From Nocardia takedensis NBRC 100417 (GTDB taxonomy: Bacteria > Actinomycetota > Actinomycetes > Mycobacteriales > Mycobacteriaceae): 64,000 nt of DNA. The stretch is from the NCBI RefSeq assembly GCF_000308695.1, contig NZ_BAGG01000032.1, positions 98,927 to 162,926 of the forward strand, written 5' to 3'. A model generated the notes under the pieces. The model searched no databases. It was not told the origin of the DNA and worked only from the letters and a program-made list of their open reading frames with translations. The translations under genes and the position numbers were made by a program. This document shows positions 33,857 through 43,472 of this stretch, piece after piece (within the stretch, counting starts at the first letter, position 1; each line of letters opens with the position of its first letter).

Positions 33857-35182
33857 ATGCCCCGACACGAGGAACGAGAGCGCATCCGCCGCCGCCTGGC
33901 CGCGACCACCCCCGCCCACGCCACCCAGCGCCCCACCCGCCTCGCGAAACCCCACCGCCCGACCCTCGTCCCCCTCTCCCCGTCCACCGCCGAATCCCGG
34001 GGTTGGTCCTTCGCCCCGCCCCACCCCATCGCCCACCCGCGAAGCGGCCGGAATCACCGCGACGAATCCCTGCCCACCCCAACCGCATCCGGCCGTCGCC
34101 CGGTTCCGGGTCCGCCGCGGCGCAACCTGCCGGCCTCCGACCACGGCGACGGTCACGAGACGAGCAACGCACCAGTCGATGACGATTCCGCCGTCCGCCA
34201 AGGCGGCCTGCACGACTCTGCGCGTGCGTCGCGTGAGCGTGTCGACCTGCATGTCTCCGCTCTCGAGTTGCGTGAACCGCGCGAGGACCGTGGGCATGGC
34301 AGCGACTGGTGGGGGATGTCGGCTCCGGAAGCCGACCCGGATGACCTCGACGCCGATCCCGTGCGGTCGCCCGGTTGGCTCGCGGACGGTGGACGCGCGG
34401 GGGCGTGGTGGGACCGTTGGGTGCCCGAACGTTTCCACGGCGCGCGGTGGGATCCAGGTCGGCGCGGCGTACTCGCGCTGGCGGTGGTGGGCGTGATGGC
34501 CGTGCTCATCACCGGGGTGGTGGTCGTGCGCGAACGCCCGGTCGCGCAGGCGGCGGCCCCGGTGCCGGGAATCGTCGCGCCTAGCACTCCGAAGCGTGAT
34601 GCCGATGCCGCCTCCGGTTCCGGGCAGGCATCGAGCGCGTCCGAGCCGGACGCGGACGCTGGAACCCGTTCCGACGCAGCCGGATCGACCGACGTGGCCG
34701 GCGGGGGTGAACTGGTGGTCAGCGTCGTCGGCCTGGTACACATCGTCGGGCTGGTTCATCTGCCCTCGGGCTCCCGGGTGGCCGACGCGCTCGCGGCGGC
34801 GGGCGGCGCCCGCGACGGCGCGGATCTCACCGGCCTGAATCTGGCCCAACGCCTCAGCGATGGCGACCAAGTCCTGGTCGGTCCCGCCGCCGCCGAACCC
34901 GACGGCAGCCCCAGTCTGGGGAGCAGCACCACCGCCGGGGCACGCGACGCCCAGCCGTCCGGTGGGAACACGCCCCCGACCCGTCCGGGTGCGCGGCTGA
35001 ACGTCAACACCGCGACCGAGGCCGAACTCGACGCACTCCCCGGAGTAGGACCGGTCACCGCCCGCGCGATCGTCTCTTGGCGCACCACCCACGGCCGCTT
35101 CACCGACCTCGAGGAACTCGGCGACATCGACGGCATCGGCCCCACCCGTCTGGGCCGCCTCAAAGAACTGCTGTCGACATGA
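33857..35182 (+). CDS. comEA: ComEA-family DNA-binding protein (helix-hairpin-helix)
   Basis: From ATG 33857 the protein has 441 residues; an earlier GTG or TTG at 33785 is possible. The N-terminal 190 residues are charged and Pro-rich, then comes one transmembrane segment (GVLALAVVGVMAVLITGVVV), then a SLBB-like domain (VVSVVGLVHIVGLVHLPSGS) and, at the C-terminus, two helix-hairpin-helix motifs (LNVNTATEAELDALPGVGP and LEELGDIDGIGPTRLGRLKE). ComEA binds incoming DNA outside the membrane and hands it to ComEC. The stop overlaps the comEC start. The long cytosolic head is unusual compared with Bacillus ComEA. Confidence 0.9.
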   Translation: MPRHEERERIRRRLAATTPAHATQRPTRLAKPHRPTLVPLSPSTAESRGWSFAPPHPIAHPRSGRNHRDESLPTPTASGRRPVPGPPRRNLPASDHGDGHETSNAPVDDDSAVRQGGLHDSARASRERVDLHVSALELREPREDRGHGSDWWGMSAPEADPDDLDADPVRSPGWLADGGRAGAWWDRWVPERFHGARWDPGRRGVLALAVVGVMAVLITGVVVVRERPVAQAAAPVPGIVAPSTPKRDADAASGSGQASSASEPDADAGTRSDAAGSTDVAGGGELVVSVVGLVHIVGLVHLPSGSRVADALAAAGGARDGADLTGLNLAQRLSDGDQVLVGPAAAEPDGSPSLGSSTTAGARDAQPSGGNTPPTRPGARLNVNTATEAELDALPGVGPVTARAIVSWRTTHGRFTDLEELGDIDGIGPTRLGRLKELLST

Positions 35183-36837
35183 CCGAAGTCCCGCCCACCG
35201 CTGACGCCTCCACGATCCCCGACATCCTCGACGCCCGCCTTCTCCCGGCAGCCCTCACCTGTTGGCTCATCACCATCGCCGTTCTGACCACCGGCTGGCA
35301 CACCGGCGTCGTCCTGGCCGTGCTCGCCTTGGTCATGGCCGCGGTCCTGACAACCGCCCGAAACGCCCACATCCGGATCGGCGGGCGGCACCGAGTCAAG
35401 GGGCGGGGTGTGGTGGGGGTGGTCTTGGCCGCGCTGGTGTTGGGGGCGGGGTTCGCGGGGGCGGCGGCGTGGCGGGAGTATCGGGTGGATCGGCACCCGT
35501 TGCGCGGGATGGTGGGGGAGTCGGTGCGGGTGGTGGTGCAGGTCGCGGATGATCCGAAGGCGGTGCGCGGCAGTTCGTTCGGGTCGCGTCGGCTGTATGT
35601 CGTGCGAGCCGGGTTGGTGGAGTTCCGGGGTGCCGGGGCGGAGTTTCGCGGCGGCGGGGCGGTGGTGATTCTCGGGGAAGGAGAGCCGTGGAGTCGGGTC
35701 GTGCCGGGGGCGCGCGTGGAGTTCCGGGCGCGAGTGCAGGCGGCGCGATTCCGGGACCTGACCGTGGTCACATTGCGGGCGATGGGGCCGCCGCGGGTGG
35801 TCGACGCGCCCCCGTGGTGGCAGCGTGCCGCGATGGGGGTGCGGGCGGATCTGGCGGACGCGGCGCGACGAGCCTTGCCGGAGCGGGCCGCCGGGTTGCT
35901 GCCCGCGCTGGTGGTCGGGGACACCTCGGCGCTGCCCGATTCGGTGCGGGCGCACTTCGATACCGCGGGGCTGACGCATTTATGTGTCGTCAGCGGTGCG
36001 AATTTCGCGATCTTGTTGTCTGCGGTGCTCTTCGGCGTCCGCCGGTTGACGGTGGGGCCGAAAACCACGGCGGGCATCGCGGCCGTCGCGTTGATCGGGT
36101 TCGTGGTGGTGGCGCGGCCGGATCCGAGTGTGCTGCGTGCGGCCGCCATGGGGTCGGTCACCTTGCTGGCCGTGCTGACCGGTCGGCGCAAGCAGGCGCT
36201 GCCCGCCCTGTGCGCCGCGGTGATCGGTCTATTGGCCTGGCATCCGGCCCTCGCGATGAGCCCCGGATTCGCCCTGTCGGTGATCGCGACCGGCGGTCTG
36301 ATCCTGGTCGCCCCGAGCTGGGTGGACGGTCTGCGGGCGCGTGGATGGCGGCGGCTGCCTGCCGAACTCCTCGCCGTCTCGGCGAGCGCGTTCGTGGTGA
36401 CGGTGCCGCTGATGATCGCGCTCACCGGCAAGATCGCCTTGGTCGCGGTCCTCGCCAACCTACTGGTGGCCCCGGTCATCGCTCCGATCACCGTCCTGGG
36501 CGCTCTGGCGGCGGCGACCGCGTGGCTGTGGCCCCCGTTCGCCGTGCTGCTCCTACACCTCGCCGAACCACCCCTCTGGTGGCTGCTCACCGTCGCCGAG
36601 CGCGCCGCCGCCCTGCCCGGCGCATCGGTGAACGTCCCGGGCGGCACAACGGCCGGAATCGTCGCCGCCCTCCTGCTCACAGCCACCCTCCTGCTACGCC
36701 GAGCAACCCGCGCGAGCCCACCCGGCCCGCGCCCGACCGCTTCACCCGCCCCCGGCCCGCGTCGGTCCGCCGTACGCGCCCCCGACCGCGCCCGATCGCC
36801 GTACGCGCCCGGCCCGCGTCTGTTCGGCTCGCGCTAG
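35179..36837 (+). CDS. comEC: ComEC/Rec2-family DNA uptake channel
   Basis: ATG 35179 overlaps the comEA stop. The 552-residue protein has an N-terminal membrane and OB-like region and the ComEC competence core with [20 protein letters not shown], then [15 protein letters not shown] and [20 protein letters not shown], and at least ten hydrophobic segments. It lacks the C-terminal metallo-beta-lactamase domain of Bacillus ComEC, as in M. tuberculosis Rv2414c. ComEC moves single-stranded DNA through the membrane; competence is not established in this group. The last 45 residues are an Arg/Pro-rich tail built from short DNA repeats, which run past the stop codon. Confidence 0.92.
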   Translation: MTEVPPTADASTIPDILDARLLPAALTCWLITIAVLTTGWHTGVVLAVLALVMAAVLTTARNAHIRIGGRHRVKGRGVVGVVLAALVLGAGFAGAAAWREYRVDRHPLRGMVGESVRVVVQVADDPKAVRGSSFGSRRLYVVRAGLVEFRGAGAEFRGGGAVVILGEGEPWSRVVPGARVEFRARVQAARFRDLTVVTLRAMGPPRVVDAPPWWQRAAMGVRADLADAARRALPERAAGLLPALVVGDTSALPDSVRAHFDTAGLTHLCVVSGANFAILLSAVLFGVRRLTVGPKTTAGIAAVALIGFVVVARPDPSVLRAAAMGSVTLLAVLTGRRKQALPALCAAVIGLLAWHPALAMSPGFALSVIATGGLILVAPSWVDGLRARGWRRLPAELLAVSASAFVVTVPLMIALTGKIALVAVLANLLVAPVIAPITVLGALAAATAWLWPPFAVLLLHLAEPPLWWLLTVAERAAALPGASVNVPGGTTAGIVAALLLTATLLLRRATRASPPGPRPTASPAPGPRRSAVRAPDRARSPYAPGPRLFGSR

Positions 36838-36931
36838 TCCGACTTTTGCGGGTCCGCATGGCTCGCGTCCGTTCGCCCCTGCGTGCCCAGCCCGCGTCTG
36901 TCCGGCTTGCGTTGGTCCGACTCTGGCGAGT
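36813..36931. repeat. Imperfect 41-bp direct repeat across the comEC stop
   Basis: Copies at 36813-36853 and 36891-36931 match at 34 of 41 positions. The first copy contains the comEC stop codon. Shorter echoes (CGCCGTACGCGCCC twice upstream of the stop) suggest that this region and the comEC tail grew by local duplication. The remaining space to 37099 shows no gene. Confidence 0.7.
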
Positions 36932-37099
36932 TCATCCGACCGCCTGCGCCGGTCCGGCCCGAGGGCGGTGCCGGGTGAGCCGCCCCGGATCGGTACATCG
37001 GTGACGGGCCGGCGTTCGTGGGTGCCTATTCCGTTCGCTGCCGAGGCGCGGTGTTGGTCGGGGGAGGGGGTGTCGGGGGTGGTCCGTAGGATCGCCGGC

Positions 37100-38065
37100 A
37101 TGAGCGAAGCTTCGGTCCACCTGGTGCTCGGGGATGAGGAGTTGCTGGTCGAGCGGGCCATCGCGGAGGTGGTGGGTCGGGTGCGGGCGGTGGCGCCGGA
37201 TCCGGAGGCGGTGCCGGTGGATCGGCTGCGGGCGGGTGACGCGAGTACGGCGGAGTTGGCGGAACTGTTGAGTCCGTCGCTGTTCGCGGAGGACCGGGTG
37301 ATCGTGTTGGAGTCGGCGGCCGAGGCGGGGAAAGAGGCCGTGTCGGTGATCACGCAGGCGGCGAGTGATCCGCCCGACGGGGTCGTGTTGATGGTGGTGC
37401 ATTCCGGGGGCGGGCGGGCGAAGGCGCTGGTGCCCGCGTTGCAGAAGGTCGGGGCGGTCACCCACGATTGCGCGAAGCTGACCAAAGCGGCCGAACGGGT
37501 GGAGTTCGTGCGCGCGGAGTTCCGGGCGGCGGGGATCCGGGTCAACGGTGACGCGGTGCAGGCGCTGCTGGAGTCCGTGGGATCGGAGTTGCGTGAACTG
37601 GCGGCGGCGTGTTCGCAGTTGGCGGCCGACACCGGCGGCAAGGTCGACGTGGACGCGGTGCGCCGCTACTACTCGGGCAAGGCCGAGGTGACCGGGTTCG
37701 ACGTGGCCGAATTGGCGGTGGTGGGGGATCGGCCCGCCGCGATGGAGGCGTTGCGGTGGGCGATCGACCGCGGTGTCGCGCACGTCCTGCTCGCGGACGC
37801 GCTCGCCGATTCGGTGCACACCATCGCCCGGGTGGGGTCGGCGGGGCGCGGCGACCCGTTCAAACTCGCCCAGCAACTGGGGATGCCGCCGTGGAAGGTG
37901 AAGAAGGCGCAGGCCCAGGCGCGGGGGTGGAACCCGGCGTCGATCGGCAACGCGCTGCAAGTGGTCGCGACACTGAACGCCGACGTCAAAGGAGGTGCCG
38001 CGGACGCGAACTACGCGCTCGAGCACGCCTTGACCAGCATTCTCGACCTGCACGGCGCAGACTGA
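37100..38065 (+). CDS. holA: DNA polymerase III delta subunit
   Basis: A 321-residue HolA starting at ATG 37100. It shows [16 protein letters not shown] at the N-terminus, [38 protein letters not shown] and the C-terminal helical collar domain ([20 protein letters not shown]). The delta subunit opens the beta sliding clamp as part of the clamp loader at the replication fork. It is 262 bp downstream of comEC and in the same place as Rv2413c. The stop is followed by a short gap before the LCP gene. Confidence 0.94.
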   Translation: MSEASVHLVLGDEELLVERAIAEVVGRVRAVAPDPEAVPVDRLRAGDASTAELAELLSPSLFAEDRVIVLESAAEAGKEAVSVITQAASDPPDGVVLMVVHSGGGRAKALVPALQKVGAVTHDCAKLTKAAERVEFVRAEFRAAGIRVNGDAVQALLESVGSELRELAAACSQLAADTGGKVDVDAVRRYYSGKAEVTGFDVAELAVVGDRPAAMEALRWAIDRGVAHVLLADALADSVHTIARVGSAGRGDPFKLAQQLGMPPWKVKKAQAQARGWNPASIGNALQVVATLNADVKGGAADANYALEHALTSILDLHGAD

Positions 38066-38133
38066 GCCCACCGGCGCGGAGTTCCGTGATCCGCTAATTT
38101 CCGGCAATCACTCGTGTCACACTGGTTCCGGTC

Positions 38134-39756
38134 ATGGACGACGCGACGACTCCGGTCCCCCCGAGCGATCCCGCCGAACGCGCCGAACGAGAGCGCGCAC
38201 GGCCCATCGGCACGGTCGCGACCGAGCCCGACATCCGGTCCCGCCGACGCGGGCGCGGACGGATAGCGGGGAAAGTGCTCGTGTCGGCCCTGGCGGCGCT
38301 GGTGGTGGCGGGCACCGCGATCGGCTGGGCGGCGGAGAACGGCTTCGACGACGGTTTCCTGCGATCCTCCGCGCTGGGCGACGACGCTCCCCGCTCGCTC
38401 GACGGCGACCTCAACATTCTGCTGATCGGCCTGGACACCCGCAAGGATCGCGACGGCAAGGATCTGCCCGCCGAGATCCTGGACCAGTTGCACGCGGGCG
38501 ACGGGGAGGAAGGCGGCTACAACGCCAATACCTTGATCCTGGTGCACATTCCGGCCGACCTGTCGAAGATCACCGCGATCTCCATCCCGCGCGACGACTA
38601 CGTCACCGTGACCGGCATCCCCGGATACACCAAAGCCAAGATCAAGGAGACCTACGGCCTGAAGAAGGCCGTGGTGCAGCAGCAGGCGGAGGCCCGCGGC
38701 GAAACCGACCGGGTGAAGCTCGAACATCTCGGCCGGGAGGCGGGCCGCGCCTCGGTGATCCAGCACGTGCGCGCGCTCACTGGTGTGCCGATCGACCTGT
38801 TCGCGGAGATCACGCTGTCGGGTTTCTACGATCTGGCGGCGGCGCTGAACGGTGTCGAGGTGTGCCTGAACAACCCGGTGCAGGACCCCGATTTCTCGGG
38901 CGCGGACTTCCCGGCCGGACGGCAGCGCCTGGATCCCGCGCAGGCGTTGGCGTTCGTGCGGCAGCGGCACGGGTTGGAGAACGGCGACCTGGATCGCACG
39001 CACCGCCAGCAGGCGTTCCTCACCTCGGTGGCGCGGGAACTGCGCGAGGCGGGGACCTTCACCGACGTGGGCAAACTGACGGCGTTGATGGATGTCGCGC
39101 ACCGCAACGTGGTGCTCTCCGACGACTGGGACGTGATCGATTTCCTGCGCACGGTCGGCACCGCGGACAGCCCGGCGGTCGAATTCCGCACCCTGCCGGT
39201 GGTGCGCTACGACTTCATCAACGGTCAGGACGTGAACATCGTCGACCCCGCCGCGATCCGGCGCGAGGTGCGCACGGCCTTCGGCGACGAGGAGTCGATC
39301 GCGACGACCACCGCGCTGCCGTCCGCGCCGAGCGTGGTGGACGTGGCGGACGGGGGAGCGGGGCGCGGTGTGGCCGCCGCGCTGTCGAGCGCGCTGGCGA
39401 CGGCGGGCTTCCGCCGGGGCACGCTGGTGGATTCGCCGACGATCGAACAGTCGGGCAGTTCGGTGCTGTACGCGGCGGGTCGGCGGGCGGAGGCCGAACG
39501 GCTCGCCGAGACGTTGGGCGGTCTGCCGGTGCGGGCGTCCACCACGATCGGGCCGGGTCGCATCGAAGTGGTCCTCGGCGCGGAATTCGTGATGCCGCCC
39601 GCGTTGACCGGAGCGAGCGCGACCGCGTCGGTGACCCGGTCGGCGGCGACCACGACCTCGGGCCTGCCGTCACAGACGGGATCCCCCACCCCGGATGTGG
39701 GTGCGCCGATCGACGCGGACATCACCGGCGACGGCGAGATTCCCTGCGTGAATTGA
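38134..39756 (+). CDS. LytR-CpsA-Psr (LCP) family cell-wall ligase
   Basis: A 540-residue type II membrane protein: basic cytosolic head (RSRRRGRGRIAG), one transmembrane helix near residues 47-66 (VLVSALAALVVAGTAIGWAA), then the LCP domain with ILLIGLDTRKDRDGKD, ITAISIPRDDYV, LSGFYDLAAALNGVEVCLNN and FVRQRHGLENGDLDRTHRQQ. A LytR_C domain follows (about 395-510, VAAALSSALATAGFRRGTLV) and a Thr/Ser tail. LCP proteins transfer lipid-linked glycans to peptidoglycan; in mycolic-acid bacteria Lcp1 attaches arabinogalactan. The acidic and Arg residues for lipid diphosphate binding are present. Which paralogue this is cannot be told. Confidence 0.92.
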   Translation: MDDATTPVPPSDPAERAERERARPIGTVATEPDIRSRRRGRGRIAGKVLVSALAALVVAGTAIGWAAENGFDDGFLRSSALGDDAPRSLDGDLNILLIGLDTRKDRDGKDLPAEILDQLHAGDGEEGGYNANTLILVHIPADLSKITAISIPRDDYVTVTGIPGYTKAKIKETYGLKKAVVQQQAEARGETDRVKLEHLGREAGRASVIQHVRALTGVPIDLFAEITLSGFYDLAAALNGVEVCLNNPVQDPDFSGADFPAGRQRLDPAQALAFVRQRHGLENGDLDRTHRQQAFLTSVARELREAGTFTDVGKLTALMDVAHRNVVLSDDWDVIDFLRTVGTADSPAVEFRTLPVVRYDFINGQDVNIVDPAAIRREVRTAFGDEESIATTTALPSAPSVVDVADGGAGRGVAAALSSALATAGFRRGTLVDSPTIEQSGSSVLYAAGRRAEAERLAETLGGLPVRASTTIGPGRIEVVLGAEFVMPPALTGASATASVTRSAATTTSGLPSQTGSPTPDVGAPIDADITGDGEIPCVN

Positions 39757-39803
39757 GCGGGCGGGGCCGGAGCGACAGGCGCCGGTCCGGCCCGCCGCTT
39801 CGC

Positions 39804-40046
39804 TCAGTCGGCGAGGAGGACCAGTTCTTCCTCGCCTTCGGCGTCCTCGTACCGGCCTTCCCATTCTTCGTACGCGGGCACGTCCTCGTCCCTGGTGACG
39901 ATCCACTCGAGCGTGTAGCCGCCGTCCTCGTCCGGGACCATGACATTCTCGATTTTCAGCCCGAACCCCAACACCTCGGCCGCCCGGATGACGTCCGGCA
40001 GGTCCTCGGCTCTGACCACAGTCTGATTCGCGTACACGGTTACCAT
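39804..40046 (-). CDS. Small acidic conserved-type protein of unknown function
   Basis: Eighty residues from ATG 40046 (a longer frame to 40070 adds eight unlikely residues). The N-terminal half is a small alpha/beta pattern, VTVYANQTVVRAEDLPDVIR then AEVLGFGLKIENVMVPD, and the tail is strongly acidic (EEWEGRYEDAEGEEELVLL). I do not recognise a family. It converges on the LCP gene and lies upstream of nothing else on its strand. Real coding is supported by codon-position GC bias and a clean start, but the function is open. Confidence 0.6.
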   Translation of the reverse strand: MVTVYANQTVVRAEDLPDVIRAAEVLGFGLKIENVMVPDEDGGYTLEWIVTRDEDVPAYEEWEGRYEDAEGEEELVLLAD

Positions 40047-40144
40047 GCGCGGAATGGTAGACGCTCGCACCGACAGACCGGCTACTACCGGGTGAACTCG
40101 TCGCGGATCGGCCTCGGGGCCGTGCGGGGGAGGTGTGGATACGA

Positions 40145-40177
40145 CAAAACCGCCGTGGTCGTCGAGGCCACGGCGGT
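40145..40177 (-). terminator. Intrinsic terminator of rpsT
   Basis: On the minus strand a 10-bp perfect stem (plus-strand arms ACCGCCGTGG at 40149-40158 and CCACGGCGGT at 40168-40177, 9-base loop) is followed by a short T-run, GGTTTTGT. A second, very tight GC hairpin at 40192-40211 lies between it and the rpsT stop. Confidence 0.8.
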
Positions 40178-40215
40178 CGCGCTAACGGCGGGGTACCGCG
40201 CTCGCGGTACCGCGA

Positions 40216-40476
40216 TCAGATCTTGTTCAGGGCCAGCGCGAGGGCGGACTTCTTGTTGGCGGCCTGGTTGGCGTGGATGACGCCCTTCGAGGCGGCCTTG
40301 TCCAGCTTGCGGCTGGCGAACTGCAGGCGCTCGGTCGCGGCTTCCTTGTCGCCGGAGGCGGCGGCTTCGCGGAAGCTACGGATCGCAGTGCGCAGCGCGG
40401 ACTTCACCGACTGGTTGCGCTGACGCGCCGCCTCGTTGGTGCGGATCCGCTTCATCTGGGACTTGATGTTGGCCAC
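40216..40476 (-). CDS. rpsT: 30S ribosomal protein S20
   Basis: Eighty-six residues from GTG 40476, the standard S20 length. The Lys/Arg-rich helical protein shows [37 protein letters not shown] and the tail [21 protein letters not shown]20 binds the 16S rRNA 5' domain and helix 44. It is transcribed alone, opposite to its neighbours, exactly as rpsT (Rv2412) is in mycobacteria, and ends at a strong terminator. Confidence 0.97.
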   Translation of the reverse strand: MANIKSQMKRIRTNEAARQRNQSVKSALRTAIRSFREAAASGDKEAATERLQFASRKLDKAASKGVIHANQAANKKSALALALNKI

Positions 40477-40785
40477 GCCTGTTTCCTCGTGTTCCTGTCG
40501 CTGAGTGGTGTGCTGGGCAGAATTTCTCTGACTGAGCTTTCGCGTGCGACACACCCGGAGGGAACCGGAGACGCAACGCCGACTTTCGAGGTTACCAGTC
40601 GCCTTCCGGCAGACGAAATCGGCGTGGCCGCCCGCTCCGTGACCGTTGCGCGTCGGTGTCCGGTAATAGGCCGTTTACATGAGACCGGCCCGTCAACCGG
40701 ACTTTCAATGGCCGCCCCCGAGGTGATGCAAGAAATTTACCTGTGTCTCACACGGCCTTGCCGCTGGGTGATGCACGATTTTTGC
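40477..40785. other. Divergent promoter region, rpsT and ATP-grasp operon
   Basis: This stretch of 309 bp has no gene. Its AT content is higher than average, with GTAATAGGCCG near 40662 and TTTTTGC just before the ATP-grasp start. It must hold the promoters of both flanking transcripts. I see no palindrome or riboswitch. Confidence 0.5.
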
Positions 40786-42498
40786 ATGACTTCCGCCTCC
40801 CCGCCGCGTTCGGGCCGACCCTCCGTTCCGAACCCGAAGGGGGCGAACGGGCAGGTCGAGCGACGTGATCGCGCAGTGACATCGGGCCTGTTCGAGGGCT
40901 ATAAACCGGGCCGGTACGCGGGGGCGTTCGACGAGATGTTCGACGCGTCGGGGCGGGTGCGCGCGCCCTACCGCGGCATTTTCGAGGCGCTCGCGCCGAT
41001 CGATGTGGCCGATCTGGAGCGGCGCTCCGACGCCTTGGATCGCGCGTTCATCGATCAGGGCATCACGTTCTCGCTGTCCGGTCAGGAGCGGCCGTTCCCG
41101 CTGGATCTGGTGCCCCGGGTGATCGCGGCCGCGGAGTGGACCAAACTCGAGCGCGGGATCAAGCAGCGCGTGGTGGCCCTGGAACTTTTCCTGGCCGACG
41201 TGTACGGGGAGCAGAACATCCTGCGCGACCAGGTCATCCCGAAGCGCCTGGTGACCTCCTGCCAGCATTTTCATCGCGAGGCGGCCGGACTGGTTCCGCC
41301 GAACGGGGTGCGCATCCACGTGGCGGGCATCGATCTGATCCGTGACGAGCGCGGTGACTTCCGGGTGCTGGAGGACAATCTGCGCTCGCCCTCGGGTGTG
41401 TCCTACGTCATGGAGAACCGGCGCACGATGGCGCGGGTGTTCCCCGACCTGTTCTTCTCGCACCGGGTGCGCGCGGTCGGCGACTATCCGGCATACCTGT
41501 TGCGGGCGCTGCGCAACTCGGCCGCGCCCAACGAGGCCGACCCGACCGTGGTGGTGCTGACCCCGGGTGTGTACAACGCGGCTTACTTCGAGCATTCGCT
41601 GTTGGCCCGGCAGATGGGTGTGGAGTTGGTCGAGGGGCGCGACCTGTTCTGCCGCGACAACTTCGTCTACATGCGCACCACCGAGGGCGAGCGCCAGGTC
41701 GACGTCATCTACCGGCGCATCGATGACACCTTCTTGGATCCGATGCATTTCCGGCCCGATTCGGTGCTCGGCATCGCGGGTGTGCTCAACGCGGCGCGGG
41801 CGGGCAACGTGGTGATCTCGAGCGCGGTGGGCAACGGCGTCGGCGACGACAAGCTCATCTACGCCTACGTGCCGACGATCATCGAGTACTACCTCAACGA
41901 GAAGCCGGTGCTGCCCAACGTCGACACCTTCCGATGCTGGCTGCCGGAGGAGTGCGAGGAGGTGCTGGACCGGCTCGAGGAACTGGTGATCAAACCGGTG
42001 GAGGGGTCGGGCGGGTACGGCATCGTGATCGGGCCGGACGCGACCCAGCGCGAGTTGGACGCGGTGCGCCGCAAGGTGAAGGCCGATCCGCGCGGCTGGA
42101 TCGCCCAGCCGGTGGTGCAGTTGTCGACGGTGCCGACCAAGATCGGCAACGAGTTGGTGCCGCGGCACGTGGACCTGCGGCCGTTCGCGGTCAACGACGG
42201 CGACGACATCTGGGTGCTGCCGGGCGGCTTGACCCGGGTGGCGCTGCCGGAGGGTTCGCTGGTGGTGAATTCGAGTCAGGGCGGCGGCAGCAAGGACACC
42301 TGGGTGCTGACCGGTCGCGCCTCTCCCGAGGATCGCGAGCTCGCGGGTGAGGAACTGGTCGGCGATCCGCCGCAGTCCGATGCCTTCGAGCTGGGTCGTG
42401 AACTGACCGCGACCCAGGCCAATCAGCAACAGCAGCAGCAACAGCAGGAACAGCGCTGCTCGGAGCCGGGCGCGTCGAGCCGGGACGAGGTGCGCTGA
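40786..42498 (+). CDS. Circularly permuted ATP-grasp protein (DUF404/DUF407)
   Basis: With ATG 40786 the protein has 570 residues; a GTG at 40876, just before the conserved LFEGYKPG, is an alternative start. Conserved parts include PFPLDLVPRVIAAAEW, ILRDQVIPKRLVTSCQHF, DFRVLEDNLRSPSGVSYVME, IYRRIDDTFLDP and VIKPVEGSGGYGIVIGPDAT. The fold suggests ATP-dependent peptide or amide ligation. It heads a conserved trio with an alpha-E protein and a transglutaminase, equivalent to Rv2411c-Rv2409c, whose product is unknown. The C-terminus has a run of eight Gln residues encoded by CAG and CAA, unusual for this protein. The stop overlaps the next start. Confidence 0.9.
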   Translation: MTSASPPRSGRPSVPNPKGANGQVERRDRAVTSGLFEGYKPGRYAGAFDEMFDASGRVRAPYRGIFEALAPIDVADLERRSDALDRAFIDQGITFSLSGQERPFPLDLVPRVIAAAEWTKLERGIKQRVVALELFLADVYGEQNILRDQVIPKRLVTSCQHFHREAAGLVPPNGVRIHVAGIDLIRDERGDFRVLEDNLRSPSGVSYVMENRRTMARVFPDLFFSHRVRAVGDYPAYLLRALRNSAAPNEADPTVVVLTPGVYNAAYFEHSLLARQMGVELVEGRDLFCRDNFVYMRTTEGERQVDVIYRRIDDTFLDPMHFRPDSVLGIAGVLNAARAGNVVISSAVGNGVGDDKLIYAYVPTIIEYYLNEKPVLPNVDTFRCWLPEECEEVLDRLEELVIKPVEGSGGYGIVIGPDATQRELDAVRRKVKADPRGWIAQPVVQLSTVPTKIGNELVPRHVDLRPFAVNDGDDIWVLPGGLTRVALPEGSLVVNSSQGGGSKDTWVLTGRASPEDRELAGEELVGDPPQSDAFELGRELTATQANQQQQQQQQEQRCSEPGASSRDEVR

Positions 42499-43472
42499 TG
42501 CTGGCACGCAACGCCGAGTCGCTGTACTGGATCGGCCGCTACGTCGAACGCGCCGACGACACCGCGCGCATCCTCGACGTCGCGGTGCACCAACTGCTCG
42601 AGGACGCCACCGTCGACCCGGACCGCACCTCGCGGGTGCTGTTGCGGGTGTTGGGGATCGAACCGCCCGACGGCGAGCTCGACGTGTGGTCGGTGACGAA
42701 CCTGGTGGCCTTCAGCCACGAGCACGGCGGGTCGATCATCGATTCGATCGCCAGCGCCAGGGAGAACGCCAGGGGCGCGCGCGAGGTCACCTCGAGCGAG
42801 ATGTGGGAATGCCTCAACGCCACCTACATCGGGTTGGCGGCGACCGAGAAGGCCGCGCGCAGCGTCGGTCCGCACGAGTTCTTCCACTACATCAAGGACC
42901 GGGCGGCGATGTTCGCCGGCCTGTCGGATTCCACGCTCAGCCGCGACGACGGTTACCGCTTCCTGCTGCTGGGCCGTTCCATCGAACGCGTGGACATGAC
43001 GGTGCGACTGCTGCTCTCGCGCGCGGGCGACCGGACCTCCTCGCCCGCCTGGGTGACGGTGCTGCGCTCGGCGGGCGCGCACGACACCTATCTGCGCACC
43101 CATCGCGGCGCGCTGGACGCGAACCTGGTGGCCGAGTTCATCCTGTTGGACCGGTTGTTCCCGCGTTCGGTGTTCCATTCGGTGCGGGTGGCCGAGAACT
43201 GTCTGGCGGAACTGGATCAGCGGCCGAGCAGTCGCGTCGGCGCGCGGCACGAGGCGCAGCGGTTGCTGGGCCGGGCGCGCAGCGAACTCGAGTTCCTGCC
43301 GCCGGGCGTGCTGCTCGAGGACCTGCAGACCCGGCTGCTGTCGTTGCAGCGGACCTGCCGTGAGGTCAGCGAGGCGATAGCGTTGCAGTACTTCCACGCC
43401 GCTCCCTGGGTGGCCTGGACCGACCTGCGCAGTAGTCACGACAGTCGAGTGCAGGTGGAGGGCGAGCTATGA
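42498..43472 (+). CDS. Alpha-E domain protein (DUF403)
   Basis: A 324-residue, nearly all-helical protein: MLARNAESLYWIGRYVERAD at the start, HQLLEDATVDPDRTSRVLL, AREVTSSEMWECLNATYI and the repeated helix RFLLLGRSIERVDMTVRLLL. The paired YVER and SIER elements mark the alpha-E family. It is coupled to the ATP-grasp gene by TGATG and to the transglutaminase by ATGA, so the three are made in step and probably act as a complex. No catalytic residue is known for this family. Confidence 0.92.
   Translation: MLARNAESLYWIGRYVERADDTARILDVAVHQLLEDATVDPDRTSRVLLRVLGIEPPDGELDVWSVTNLVAFSHEHGGSIIDSIASARENARGAREVTSSEMWECLNATYIGLAATEKAARSVGPHEFFHYIKDRAAMFAGLSDSTLSRDDGYRFLLLGRSIERVDMTVRLLLSRAGDRTSSPAWVTVLRSAGAHDTYLRTHRGALDANLVAEFILLDRLFPRSVFHSVRVAENCLAELDQRPSSRVGARHEAQRLLGRARSELEFLPPGVLLEDLQTRLLSLQRTCREVSEAIALQYFHAAPWVAWTDLRSSHDSRVQVEGEL

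Noticed and set aside
29669..35092. Minus-strand open frame of 1807 codons opposite gpgP to comEA
   Set aside because: It is antisense to recognised genes, with Arg/Gly/His-rich shadow composition and no domain. Long antisense frames are expected at this GC content.
40192..40211. Palindromic hairpin right after rpsT as regulatory element
   Set aside because: The loop is too small for a full stem, and a better terminator with T-run lies just beyond; it is probably part of the same termination region.
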